A model generated the notes under the pieces. It had not been told where the DNA came from, ran no database searches, and saw only the letters and a program-made list of their open reading frames with translations. A DNA stretch of 64,000 nucleotides from Tillus elongatus (lineage: Eukaryota; Arthropoda; Insecta; Coleoptera; Cleridae). Positions within the stretch are counted from its first letter, which is position 1; each line of letters opens with the position of its first letter. Below, in pieces: positions 22,934-33,060 of this stretch. The stretch covers positions 57,042,536 through 57,106,535 of the forward strand of contig OZ023270.1 of assembly GCA_964006375.1 (NCBI GenBank). Reading direction: 5' to 3'. A program made the position numbers and the translations under genes.

Positions 22934-23357
22934 TGTTGATGCAAGTTTGTATATATTTTTGAATTTGAAATTGCCGCCAGACATTTAGGGATTGCTGCTC
23001 GCCGTGGTTGGCACCACTGAGAGGAGGAGAGGGGGCAGATTTTGTGACAGCCTCTCTCTCTCTCTCTCTCGCGACGTAAACCAGCGTCACTGCGTTAGAA
23101 TCAGTCGTCCTGAAAATGCTAGTACTCCAGACTAGGGATGTGCTCCAGATTTTCTGGTCTAATTTTCTTGTTACATAATTTTTTGCCTCATTTGGGGTGA
23201 AGATAGTCGCCCGACCTCCAAAGAAGACCCTAAAACCCACGTGAAGATACAGTCCATTACACAGGTGAGTGCATCTCTTATTTGTCTGGTATAATTTAAA
23301 ATCTAACTTTATTGTAAACAATTCCTCTTTATTATTTCGTAATATCTTGCAACTACA
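22934..23357 (+). repeat. 5' LTR of the BEL/Pao element
   Basis: It begins TGTTGATGCAAG and ends TTGCAACTACA. It contains a CT-rich block and should hold promoter and polyadenylation signals; TATTATTTCGTAATAT near the end is the only AT-rich candidate I note. Confidence 0.93.
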
Positions 23358-23360
23358 TTT

Positions 23361-23377
23361 TGGTCCATCGAAGCCGA
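23361..23377 (+). other. Candidate primer-binding site of the BEL/Pao element
   Basis: TGGTCCATCGAAGCCGA begins a few bases after the 5' LTR. A TGG start is expected for a site complementary to a tRNA CCA end. I cannot assign the tRNA with confidence. Confidence 0.4.
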
Positions 23378-23733
23378 TGCTTGTTTGATTAGAATTGACA
23401 CTTGTGGGTGTTCATATCGTGAATTTATGCACACGTGTTTGGCGGTTTTGTTGTTAAAAATCGTAATTTATAGCCTCCAGGGTTTGGTTAGAACACGTGT
23501 TCGGGTCGGCAAATCCGTGTTAGTGTAATTGTTTTGCTTGTTTAATTTGTTTTACGGCCTTTTAGCGTCAAAATTGTTTTGTTTTTCAGTGTCTCGCAAT
23601 CGGCGATTTTCGAGCTCTGTTACTTGTTTGAAACGTGTTTTTTTTCGACGTGAAACACGTGGCTATCATCCGATTGGGTTCAGGTTATATCAGTCTTTTC
23701 TAGTTTGCCTTTTCGTTTTTTGTCATTTTTGAA

Positions 23734-26700
23734 ATGGAGGTGGAAAAGTTGATAAATAAACGTAACTCTGTTATGAATCGAGTGCAACACCTATCAAGGT
23801 TTGCATTAGACGCCAAGGCTGAACCCACAAAAAGGAATGAATTTAGAATCAGATACCAAGGTCTTAACGATTCTGTAAATTTGTTTGATTCTTTACATCT
23901 GGACATCGTGTCTTTAATGAAGGAAAAGGATAATTTGGCTTTACAATCGGAGATTCAGACAGACTTCGACAACATACAGTACAGCATCAAGTCAATCTAT
24001 TTTGAAATTTGTGGTAAGGTTACTGCTGATGCTGCCGATGTAGCTAAGTCGCTCGATAATGAGGCTCACTCTGATAGTGGAACGGGTGGCAGACGTAATG
24101 TTCGATTGCCTAAGATCGATATTCCGAAATTTGACGGGGCGATTGGTCAGTGGCCACGTTTTTTCGATTTGTTTAGGACTCTGATTCATGAAAATGACAC
24201 TTTGTCAGATATTGAGCGTTTCCAGTATCTTCTTGCTTCCTTGACAAAAGAACCAGCTTCAATAGTTCAAAACCTACCCCTCATTTCGGATAATTACCAA
24301 GTGGCATATAATTCGCTAGTTTCAAGGTATGAAAATAAACGTGTGTTGCTTACGAATTACTGGTTAGCTCTTCTTAATGCTCCGAAGGTGTCAGGCGATT
24401 CATCTCGAGATTTAAGGAATTTGTTGACAACATTTACTGAAAACGTATGTGCGTTAGATTTATATCAAGAGCAGCAGTATGATTTGTGGGACTTTACGAA
24501 ATTCAATTTCCTTTTGCAAAAGTTAGATTCCTCTATCCGAAAGCAATTTGAAATACAGTTTGGTGACTGTGAGGTCCCCACGTACTCGCACCTTAGTGAT
24601 TTTTTAGAAAAACAGTGCAAGGCTCTTGAAACATCTGCGCTAACCGTAGCACCGGTCTCAGTGAAGAAGGGTCCTCAAATGTTGAAAGGGAAACAGTTCG
24701 TGCAGCCGAAACCAACCACTTCTTTGGTGACTAGTGTTAGTAAGTCAAATTCATCAATTTCTTGTGTGTGTTGCCAGGGGGAACACTCATTGACGAAATG
24801 TGACAAGTTCTTAGAAATGTCTCCTAAGGATCGTCATACCTTAGTGAAGAGGAAAAGTCTGTGCTATAATTGTCTGGCTGGGTCTCACAAACTCGCAGGG
24901 TGTACCTCGAAATTTAATTGTCGTGTTTGTACTAGGAAACATCACACATATTTGCATTTTACATCAAGCTCTGGTCAGACTGATACACAAACATGTGAGC
25001 AAGGTGATAACAGACCCGACCAAGTAACCGGTCAAGTCGTATTGACAAGCACGCTTCCCAGCTTCCCTGTTGTATTATTTGCCACATGTAAAGTGGATGT
25101 GTGTGATGCTTATGGGGTGTATCATAGATGTCGTGTGCTGCTCGATTGTGCAAGTCAGGCAAATTTCATTACGCAGCGCCTTGTAAGCAAACTTTCTCTG
25201 TCGAAGTCACATGCTTCTGTTCCAATTCAGGGGATAAATCAGATGGCCACCGTTACTGATTTGGGGGTTACTTCATTTAGGTTGAGACCTCGGGACAAAC
25301 CTAATCCTAGTTTCGATATCGATGCTATTGTGGTTCCCAGAATCTGCGACAAGGCACCTTCAACGGACGTACAATCATATGTCTGGAATCATATCAAAGA
25401 CCTTGCTTTAGCGGATGATACTTTTGGTCAGCCAGGGGACATTGATATTTTATTGGGTGCTGATATATATGCAATGGCATTGTTACCGGGACTTAGAAAG
25501 GGTAAGGATCAGGAACCTACTGCTATCAATACAGTGTTTGGTTGGGTAATCTTGGGTAGTGTACCAGCCCAATCGAATTTAGTGGTTGATTCCTTTTGTA
25601 CGTCGGTCGATGTTTCTCTGGACAAAACTCTCAGACAATTTTGGGAATTGGAGCAAGTGCCTCAGTGCACATTAGCGAGTCCGGAAGATGCCCTGTGTGA
25701 GAAGATCTTCCAGGACACTCATTCACGTGACTCTAATGGTAGATATGTCGTGGGCCTGCCATTTCGTGATGGGATGCCAGATCTGGGTGAGTCACATTCC
25801 ATGGCATTGAGACGGCTTCATGCTCTAGAGAGACGATTGTCCAAAGAGTCAGATATCCGTAGAAAGTATGTGGCTTTCATGCGTGAGTATCTGAGCGATG
25901 GGCACATGTCTCCTGTGTCGTGTAAGGTATCACATCCTAGTGCCGTCTACTACATCCCTCATCATTGTATCTTGAAACCCGAAAGTACCACTACAAAGTT
26001 ACGGGTGGTGTTCGACGCCAGTGCTAAGACCTCAAATGGCGTCTCGCTCAACAACACCCTATTGGTTGGACCCAAGTTGCAGCAGGATATTGTGACAGTC
26101 CTGTTGAATTTTCGGGCTCATCGAGTCGCCTTTACTGCAGACATTAAGCAAATGTTTCTGCAAGTATTGGTGGCAGAGGAGCATAGGGACTTCCAGCGCA
26201 TTCTTTGGCGGTTTTCCAATTCTGAGCCAGTGCAAGAGTTCAGACTCAATACAGTGTCCTTTGGTGTTGCTTCTAGCCCCTATCTTGCCATTAGGACCCT
26301 CTTACAGGTGGCAACAGATTTAGGTGGTAAATATCCTCTTGCAGCAGACGTCATAAGGTCTGACACGTACGTGGATGACATAGTAACTAGTGTGCCAGAT
26401 TCCAATTCTGCAATTGAAGTGAAATCTCAACTGATAGGAATGCTCGGAGAGGCTGGATTTGAGTTGCGAAAATGGGCAAGCAATGATCCCGAATTTCTTG
26501 CGTCTCTCCCCAGTAGTCATCAGCAATCTCTGTGTTTCGACTCTGATGACTTAGTGTCTGTCAAGATTTTAGGACTACAGTGGTGTCCAATGACTGACTG
26601 CTTCTCGTACAAGGTACATCCAATTGAACGCAAATGCACCAAGCGTAACATACTGTCAGAGCTTGCTAGAATCTTTGATCCTTTGGGTTTCTTGTCTCCC

Positions 26701-28896
26701 CTCACCCTCTCTGCGAAGCAGCTGATGCAGTTCCTGTGGCAGCTAGGCATTTCGTGGGATGAAAAACCACCACTAGAAGTCGAATCCAGGTGGGACACAT
26801 ACAAATCGCAACTTTCTTGTTTGTCATCGTTGTCAATTCCGCGGTATGTGTCTGCTGAAGGTACTACTTCTTCTACATTGCATGGATTCTCGGATGCGTC
26901 TGAGCTTGGTTATGGGGCCGTAATTTATCTTCGTGTTGTATCCGCCAGCGGAGCCATAAAGATATCTCTCTTGTGTGCTAAGTCTCGTGTCTCCCCACTA
27001 AAAAAAGTATCAGTACCCCGATTGGAGCTTTGTGCAGCAGCCTTGTTAGCAGAGTTGATGGAGTTCGTTCAGGTTACATACCGAAAGACTATTTCTATTG
27101 ATAATATATTTTGCTGGTCTGATTCCACAGTTGCCATTCAGTGGATTAAGTCATCTCCCCATCGATGGAAAACGTTTGTGGCCAATAGAGTGGCGCTCAT
27201 ACAAGAAAAGGTACCCCCTGGTTGCTGGTCACATGTTTCGGGGTTAATCAACCCTGCAGATTGTGCATCGCGCGGACTTACTCCTAATGAGCTTCTCAAT
27301 CACCCGCTATGGTGGACGGGTCCGGCTTTCTTGTCCGAACCATCCGATACATGGATTAGCGCAGAATCTTTAGGTGAAGAGTCTGATGTCATGATGTCGG
27401 AGCAGAGGCAAGTTGTGTGCATGACAAAGGTTGTTTCGTGTGATTGGCCGCTGAATTTGTTAGAAGGGTATTCTTCGCTGAGGAAAATTCAAGGTATCAT
27501 TGCTTACAGTATGAGGTTTGTCAAAAATCTGAAATTACCCCGGAAGGACAGAATTTCGGGCGCATTGAGTGAGGCGGAGCTTTACACTGCACTGACTTTT
27601 CTTGTTAAAGCAGTACAAAGGTTGACGTTTGAGAGGGAAATGCGTGACATTGAGCATGGTCGACCTTGTGTAAAGTCTATCCGTAGGCTGGCCCCATTTG
27701 TGGATAGGGATGGTGTTCTCAGGGTGGGCGGTAGACTTAGATGCTCGGACTTGTCGTTTGATGCAAAGCATCCCATGCTTCTGCCACGTTCACACTTGCT
27801 CACTGACTTGGTGATTCGTAGTGTCCATCAGAAACACTTACATCCTGGACCTCGTACCTTGCAGTATTTGTTGTCACAAAATTTTTGGATTCTTTCGGCC
27901 CGCCGGGCAATTAATAGTGTGCTTGGGCAATGTTATCGTTGTTTCCGTGTTCGCCCGGTAACTTTGACACCTGTAATGGGGGATCTTCCTCCAGTAAGAG
28001 TTTCTCAGCTGAAACCATTCTCTCACACTGGAATTGATTTTGCCGGTCCATTTCTCGTTACCCAGGGAAGATATCGTGGTGTCAGAAGTGCGAAGGCATA
28101 TGTGTGTATTTTTGTTTGCATGACCACAAAGGCTGTGCATATTGAATCGGTATCAGACCTCACCTCGGAGGCTTTTCTTGCTGCTTTTCGGCGCTTTGTG
28201 GCTCGAAGAGGTCGTTGTGACAATGTCTACAGTGACTGCGGCACTAATTTTGTCGGGGCCAACCGATTGTTGGTTTCATACGCACATCAGGTGACTGATT
28301 CCTTGTCAATTGAGTGGCATTGGAATCCCCCATCAGCGCCGCACTTTGGAGGACTGTGGGAAGCAGGGGTTCGTTCAATTAAAACTCACTTGCGTCGTGT
28401 TGTTGGCACACAGGTTCTGACATTCGAGGAACTGACCACTGTTCTGGCACAGATTGAAGCAGTTCTTAATTCCCGACCGCTCTGTAGTCTTAGTACAGAC
28501 CCCAATGACATGACATCGCTTTCCCCTGCGCACTTCTTGACCATGGAGCCTCTTTGTGCCCCACCTGACCCAGACGTGACTGATGTCAAACTTACCAGAC
28601 TTTCTCGTTGGCAACTTGTCTCCAGAATGCATCAAGATTTTTGGAAACACTGGAAAAGTGAATATTTGCACACCTTGCAGCAGCGCAATAAGTGGTCTAC
28701 CCCCCAAGAAGCTCCTTCGATTGGTACTCTCGTTGTCATCAAAGATGAGACAGTGTCTCCGCTTGTGTGGAAGTTAGGGCGCATATTGAAACTCTATCCG
28801 GGTCGTGATGGCGTTGCCCGTGTCGCTCAAGTACGAACAAGCACAAGTATTTTAGATCGTCCTATGACCAAGCTGTGCCCTTTACCTTCGCAGTAA
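23734..28896 (+). CDS. BEL/Pao gag-pol polyprotein, intact, 1720 aa
   Basis: A single uninterrupted frame encodes the whole retrotransposon machinery. Approximate residues: 1-330 gag with a DUF1759-type segment (PKFDGAIGQWPRFFDLF, about 130); zinc knuckles CVCCQGEHSLTKC (about 343) and CYNCLAGSHKLAGC with CRVCTRKHHTYLH (about 377-410); aspartic protease with LLDCASQANFI (about 469); reverse transcriptase with TYVDDIVTS (about 878); RNase H with FSDASELGYGAVIY (about 1051); integrase with an HHCC finger (HQKHLHPG ... CYRCF) and acidic residues in GIDFAGPF (about 1433), VYSDCGTNF (about 1499) and FGGLWEAGV (about 1539); and a C-terminal DUF5641-like tail. Length and order are normal for BEL/Pao. 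No envelope gene follows. Cys in place of Thr/Ser after the protease Asp is normal for some BEL members. Confidence 0.95.
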   Translation: MEVEKLINKRNSVMNRVQHLSRFALDAKAEPTKRNEFRIRYQGLNDSVNLFDSLHLDIVSLMKEKDNLALQSEIQTDFDNIQYSIKSIYFEICGKVTADAADVAKSLDNEAHSDSGTGGRRNVRLPKIDIPKFDGAIGQWPRFFDLFRTLIHENDTLSDIERFQYLLASLTKEPASIVQNLPLISDNYQVAYNSLVSRYENKRVLLTNYWLALLNAPKVSGDSSRDLRNLLTTFTENVCALDLYQEQQYDLWDFTKFNFLLQKLDSSIRKQFEIQFGDCEVPTYSHLSDFLEKQCKALETSALTVAPVSVKKGPQMLKGKQFVQPKPTTSLVTSVSKSNSSISCVCCQGEHSLTKCDKFLEMSPKDRHTLVKRKSLCYNCLAGSHKLAGCTSKFNCRVCTRKHHTYLHFTSSSGQTDTQTCEQGDNRPDQVTGQVVLTSTLPSFPVVLFATCKVDVCDAYGVYHRCRVLLDCASQANFITQRLVSKLSLSKSHASVPIQGINQMATVTDLGVTSFRLRPRDKPNPSFDIDAIVVPRICDKAPSTDVQSYVWNHIKDLALADDTFGQPGDIDILLGADIYAMALLPGLRKGKDQEPTAINTVFGWVILGSVPAQSNLVVDSFCTSVDVSLDKTLRQFWELEQVPQCTLASPEDALCEKIFQDTHSRDSNGRYVVGLPFRDGMPDLGESHSMALRRLHALERRLSKESDIRRKYVAFMREYLSDGHMSPVSCKVSHPSAVYYIPHHCILKPESTTTKLRVVFDASAKTSNGVSLNNTLLVGPKLQQDIVTVLLNFRAHRVAFTADIKQMFLQVLVAEEHRDFQRILWRFSNSEPVQEFRLNTVSFGVASSPYLAIRTLLQVATDLGGKYPLAADVIRSDTYVDDIVTSVPDSNSAIEVKSQLIGMLGEAGFELRKWASNDPEFLASLPSSHQQSLCFDSDDLVSVKILGLQWCPMTDCFSYKVHPIERKCTKRNILSELARIFDPLGFLSPLTLSAKQLMQFLWQLGISWDEKPPLEVESRWDTYKSQLSCLSSLSIPRYVSAEGTTSSTLHGFSDASELGYGAVIYLRVVSASGAIKISLLCAKSRVSPLKKVSVPRLELCAAALLAELMEFVQVTYRKTISIDNIFCWSDSTVAIQWIKSSPHRWKTFVANRVALIQEKVPPGCWSHVSGLINPADCASRGLTPNELLNHPLWWTGPAFLSEPSDTWISAESLGEESDVMMSEQRQVVCMTKVVSCDWPLNLLEGYSSLRKIQGIIAYSMRFVKNLKLPRKDRISGALSEAELYTALTFLVKAVQRLTFEREMRDIEHGRPCVKSIRRLAPFVDRDGVLRVGGRLRCSDLSFDAKHPMLLPRSHLLTDLVIRSVHQKHLHPGPRTLQYLLSQNFWILSARRAINSVLGQCYRCFRVRPVTLTPVMGDLPPVRVSQLKPFSHTGIDFAGPFLVTQGRYRGVRSAKAYVCIFVCMTTKAVHIESVSDLTSEAFLAAFRRFVARRGRCDNVYSDCGTNFVGANRLLVSYAHQVTDSLSIEWHWNPPSAPHFGGLWEAGVRSIKTHLRRVVGTQVLTFEELTTVLAQIEAVLNSRPLCSLSTDPNDMTSLSPAHFLTMEPLCAPPDPDVTDVKLTRLSRWQLVSRMHQDFWKHWKSEYLHTLQQRNKWSTPQEAPSIGTLVVIKDETVSPLVWKLGRILKLYPGRDGVARVAQVRTSTSILDRPMTKLCPLPSQ

Positions 28897-28999
28897 ACGG
28901 CCAGTACGCATCTCCCATTTGTATAGTTAGTTATAGTGTGTATCTACCAATTTAATTTAATCTTTGCATTTTTTTAATCGGAAATAAGTAGTCCTTATT

Positions 29000-29011
29000 T
29001 GGTGGGCGGAA
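29000..29011 (+). other. Polypurine tract of the BEL/Pao element
   Basis: TGGTGGGCGGAA lies immediately before the 3' LTR, where the plus-strand primer should be. Confidence 0.6.
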
Positions 29012-29434
29012 TGTTGATGCAAGTTTGTATATATTTTTGAATTTGAAATTGCCGCCAGACATTTAGGGATTGCTGCTCGCCGTGGTTGGCACCACTGAGA
29101 GGAGGAGAGGGGGCAGATTTTGTGACAGCCTCTCTCTCTTTCTCTCGCGACGTAAACCAGCGTCACTGCGTTAGAATCAGTCGTCCTGAAAACTGCTAGT
29201 ACTCCAGACTAGGGATGTGCTCCAGATTTTCTGGTCTAATTTTCTTGTTACATAATTTTTTGCCTCATTTGGGGTGAAGATAGTCGCCCGACCTCCAAAG
29301 AAGACCCTAAAACCCACGTGAAGATACAGTCCATTACACAGGTGAGTGCATCTCTTATTTGTCTGGTATAATTTAAAATCTAACTTTATTGTAAACAATT
29401 CCTCTTTATTATTTCGTAATATCTTGCAACTACA
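29012..29434 (+). repeat. 3' LTR of the BEL/Pao element
   Basis: Nearly identical to 22934-23357, with the same TG start and CTACA end, followed by the CACGC duplication. Confidence 0.93.
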
Positions 29435-29745
29435 CACGCCCAGAATCGGTTCTGGTCCCATAAATGGTTCTGCTGACCCTCTCTTCGTGAGACTGTCAGC
29501 TTCTTCATTGTCTTTGACCCCCCCGAGTGACCCGGCACCCAGATGAGGGTGACCTCACTCTGCCCAGCCAGGTCACTCGCCTCGCACACTCACCAGCCAG
29601 GAATTTACCCTTGGGCTACTTAGGGCCTTAAGGGCTGCCTGTGGCTATGATGATCCGCTTGTTGGTTTAGCCCCATCTCTTGTGCTCGCGCACACGGTGC
29701 AGGATGGCATACATTTTGGCCTGAAAGACTGTTGCATGGGCCCCG
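29435..29745 (-). pseudogene. LINE family B, RNase H part (upstream half of the split copy)
   Basis: On the minus strand it reads TVFQAKMYAILH-like sequence (RNase H), ATDSP-like sequence disrupted by frameshifts, and SEVTLIWVPGHSG near 29535, ending GPEPILGV where the BEL/Pao element is inserted. It continues at 22933. The upstream LINE regions are missing, so the copy is 5'-truncated at about 29745 against the mariner fragment. Confidence 0.75.
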
Positions 29746-30170
29746 AGGGAATTATAGGAGATTATCTTATTGGTCCGTTTATTCTTCCTCAGCATCTAGG
29801 TGCAGCAGAATATCTGAGATTTTTCAATGAGCAACCCTAAATATTGCTTGGAGAGGTGCGACTAGCTATCTGTGAAAACATGTGGTATGCACACGATGGA
29901 GCTCCCGCCCATAGTACATTAGCTGTTAGGCAATGGTTAAATTCAAAATTTCCTGGGGATGGATAGGTCGAGGGCATGATGGACCCGTTAAATGGCCTAC
30001 GAGATCACCAGACCTTACACACATGGACTACTTTTTTTGGGTCACCTAAAAAATATTATTTATTCCAACCCTATTGATAGTGTAGATATGCTCCGACAAA
30101 GAATTTTTTCAGCTGCTGAGCAAACTACTCCAAAAACATCCTTCAAGATATCTTTTATTTTTCAGTTGTA
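29746..30170 (+). pseudogene. Mariner-type transposase C-terminus, continuation of the 21855 copy
   Basis: Frames read GIIGDYLIGPFIL, then AHDGAPAHSTLAVRQWL (second catalytic Asp in HDGAPAH) and VKWPTRSPDLTHMDYFFW (third catalytic Asp in SPD). Stops and frameshifts separate these blocks. It is on the same strand as the DUF4817 N-terminus at 21855-22262, with only LINE and BEL/Pao sequence between, so the two are best read as one element split by later insertions; the central part is lost. Confidence 0.72.
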
Positions 30171-30362
30171 GGTTGATTGTTCTCTTAGATTATGTATTTA
30201 TTATTTTATGCAACTCTTGGTTTTTCGAGTTTTGTTCTTTTATTCAAATAGTTGCTGTTGCTGTTGAACTGACAATGATTATGCATTTTGCAACAATTTT
30301 TTTCTCTGTTATTATCGCAAAACATTAGTAGAAGAAATTTTTAACAGTAATATAATATAATA

Positions 30363-30548
30363 AAAGCTAGAGAGGTAACAAATATGTGTTGATTCTTGAA
30401 ATGTTCAATTACAACTGACATAACTGATGCGGAAATGCCATCATCTACTTTAAGGTGGTGCAAGATCGTGCAATTTTATTGAAACAACCCTTCTTACTTA
30501 TCTCAAAAGGATGATACCTGAAAAATAAGACAAACGTTTCTCATTTCA
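30363..30548 (+). repeat. Dispersed repeat, copy 1 (second at 38683-38873)
   Basis: AAAGCTAGAGAGGTAACAAA through GACAAACGTTTCTCATTTCATGGC matches 38683-38873 with few changes. It lies between two mariner fragments and may be a terminal segment of that element. Confidence 0.7.
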
Positions 30549-31370
30549 TGGCGACTCGCTATCTGTGAAAACATGTGGTATTTGCACAATGCAGCTCCCA
30601 CCCATAGTACATTAGCTGTTTGGCAATGCTTAAATTTAAAATTTCCTGGGAGATGGAACGGACTTGGAAAAATTAGCGGGGAAAGAAGACCCTGTTAAGC
30701 TTGACTCTAGTCTGGCCCTGTAAGGAGACATGAGAGGTGTAGCATAAGTGGGAGACTTTGTCGCCGGTGAAATAACACTGCTTTCATCGTTTCTCTACTT
30801 ACTCGGTGAGGCGGAACGCGTGCGCCGTTCGCTCACGAGAGGCGGCTGTCACGGTGTTCTTGAGCCAAGCACACAGAGTGGCGTTCCGTGCTTTGTAACA
30901 GGCGTCTTTCGGTGCGTTCAGTTTCGCACGGTTACGTTCCGCTGGCGTTCGCCTCATCGTTATGGTCGCTGTATTAAGCTCCTGCGTGTTCCGATTCGAG
31001 GACATCGCCAGGTGGGGAGTTTGACTGGGGCGGTACATCTGTCAAAGAATAACGCAGGTGACCTAAGACCAGCTCAGCGAGGACAGAAACCGCACGTAGA
31101 GCAAAAGCTGGCTTGATCCCGATGTTCAGTACGCATAGGGACTGCCAAAGCATGGCCTATCGATCCTTTTGGCTTAAAGAGTTTTCAGCAAGAGGTGTCA
31201 GAAAAGAGGGAATGGTGGACCCATCAAATGGCCTACGCAATCACCCGACTTCACACCGATGGACTACTTTTTATGGGGTCACCTAAAAAATATTGTTTAT
31301 TTCAACCCTATGGATAGTGTGGATATGCTTTGCCGAAGAACTTCCTTTAAGATATCTTTTATTTTTTAAT
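30549..31370 (+). pseudogene. Second mariner-type transposase fragment, interrupted by 28S rDNA
   Basis: 30552-30654 repeats the start of the 29861-29970 block (CTATCTGTGAAAACATGTGG ... AAATTTCCTGGGAGATGG). After the rDNA, 31207-31370 continues with GGTGGACCCATCAAATGGCC, reading GGPIKWPTQSPDFTPMDYFLWG. Only the last third of the transposase is represented. Confidence 0.7.
30655..31206 (+). rRNA. 28S ribosomal RNA gene fragment (pseudogene), 552 bp
   Basis: The segment carries highly conserved 28S landmarks in order: AGCGGGGAAAGAAGACCCTG, GACTCTAGTCTGGC, AGGAGACATGAGAGGTGTAG, CCAGGTGGGGAGTTTGACTG, AAAGAATAACGCAGG, TCGATCCTTTTGGCTT and TCAGCAAGAGGTGTCAGAAA. A variable expansion segment fills about 30790-31000. 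Against the conserved 28S sequence it has substitutions, and GTAGAGCAAAAGCTGG lacks an 8-base GGGCAAAA-type segment, so it is not functional. Both ends fall abruptly in mariner sequence; it is not part of an rDNA array. Confidence 0.9.
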
Positions 31371-31490
31371 TGTAGGTTAATTGTTCTCTTTATGTATTCA
31401 TTGTTTTATGCCCCTCTTGGTTTTTCTAGTTTTGTTCAAATGTTGCTGTTGCTGTTAAGTGACAATAATGATGTATTTTGCAACAATTTT

Positions 31491-31580
31491 TTTCCTGTTA
31501 TTATCGCGAAACAGATTTCTTTAGTGTAGAGCTCATTTCCTGTTATTATCGCGAAACAGATTTCTTTAGTGTAGAGCTCA
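31491..31580. repeat. Perfect 45-bp tandem duplication
   Basis: TTTCCTGTTATTATCGCGAA and the following 25 bases occur at 31491-31535 and again at 31536-31580 without change. Confidence 0.9.
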
Positions 31581-31807
31581 AATATCTTCATACCTAAGAA
31601 AATGCATTTTTTATGGAAAGTAAGGACCCAAAGAAACAGTAGTTACAAAAATGATCCAATTTAAAGAGGAATGCACTAGATCGCTTTGCTATTGAGTTGC
31701 CAAAGCAGAATGATTTTCATAGGTTTTACTAGGTTTTTTTTTCAGAAAAATAAAGGCTTGATGAAAACTTTGGTCACATTTAGACACATAATTTTAAAGT
31801 ATGGACA

Positions 31808-32287
31808 AGGAAGCAATGAGCTCTGAATTTCTTAACAAAAAAGTCCGTTTTGGATGTTAATATCCTGGAGGTATAAATCCGAAATATTAATTTATAAAAT
31901 CAAAAATATATCCCGAACGCTTGACTTAAATCATTTTCACTAAGTATACCTTTTTTGTTACTAAAAGATGTATACGAGGTCTGAAAAAAAGGTAATGCGA
32001 ATTTCATACTAACATTGCCTGTAGAGGGCACCCCATATGCGACGAGCATAAATGATTATTATATTATTTTTCCAAACCTGAAAAATGCATCGCTATAAAA
32101 TTTGAAACATGTCTGACTAAAACTTTATAAATTAGGGAAAAACCATTTTCGATTTCTCACTTTCACACCCTGTATCTCTTGGATGATACGACTTGGGATA
32201 TAGGTATGTCAGGTTAAATCAACTTATTTTAACTGAAGGAATCTCTGGCATCATTAATGTCTCTTCATTTAAATACACCTTGTATAT
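31808..32287 (-). repeat. Dispersed repeat, intact copy (empty site for the piggyBac insertion)
   Basis: The reverse complement matches 17297-17431 plus 19744-20115 throughout. At the position matching the piggyBac insertion the sequence is uninterrupted. It has no coding potential. Confidence 0.75.
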
Positions 32288-33060
32288 AACAATTATGACG
32301 AGCATTAACTTTTTTCCATAAATTAGCAAAAAATATTTTACAAAAGTGTATAAACAATAAGAAATATATGCAATGTGTATATAATTCATCAGGGTTTAGA
32401 GAGGAAGTAGAAAATTAGAGAAATAGAAAAATATTAAAAGGATTAAGAAAATACAAAAAAACTACTAAGGGGTAAAATTCATTCAATAATGTTTAAAAAT
32501 GATGCAGTTCTCAGATTAAAACTTACAAAGTCTATAACCAGGGCAATAGAAAAAATCATATGTCATTTAACCGTGATACTGTGCACTGAGAAGTGCAAGA
32601 GTGTGAGAAAAATAAAACATATTTCCGCAGCGAGAAACATTTGAAGATTTGACATCAAGGAATCTTCCATTCCTAAAAATAAATACAAGTTTTTATCTTA
32701 CATAAACAGTAAACAAAAAAGTGGTAAAAAAAAAAACAAATTAAAAATTTTAATTATTATTATAGACATCCCTAAAAAAATGTTAGGAAAACATTCTACC
32801 AGGAATGTGTGAGAACAAATATTATGATTTAAGTCCATTAATTTATTAAAAATTTTTTCTCTGATATCAAAAACCTATAACAGGACAATCCCAAGTCAGA
32901 TTTACCTGAACAACTTGAGAATTGCTTGTCATGAAGATATCGGACTATCTTATAGAAACTATTTAAATTTCTTAGAAAATTACCTTTCTCTGGCTATTAT
33001 TGCAGCGCTACTTCATTTTTTTTGTTAAGATATAGACTGAAGATTGTTCAATGGGTTATA
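32288..33060. other. Intron sequence, no gene seen
   Basis: A-rich intron DNA with short poly(A) runs, for example near 32720-32740. I recognise no gene or element. Confidence 0.5.

Larger units (their letters stand above)
22934..29434 (+). mobile_element. Complete BEL/Pao LTR retrotransposon, 6,501 bp
   Basis: Two LTRs (424 and 423 bp, TG...CA) flank one intact gag-pol ORF, and a 5-bp duplication CACGC flanks the whole. By eye the LTRs differ only by a CT-repeat length/substitution near 23055-23070 and one inserted C after TCCTGAAAA. LTRs are identical when an element inserts, so this is a very recent insertion. It sits inside LINE family B, itself inside a mariner remnant, in a Sos intron and antisense to Sos. 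Confidence 0.95.

Noticed and set aside
22602..23321. 239-codon minus-strand ORF
   Set aside because: It fuses antisense LTR sequence of the BEL/Pao element to the C-terminus of LINE B across the insertion border; a chance read-through.
30655..31206. Functional rRNA gene or rDNA array
   Set aside because: Only 552 bp, with a deletion in a conserved block, and bordered by mariner sequence on both sides.
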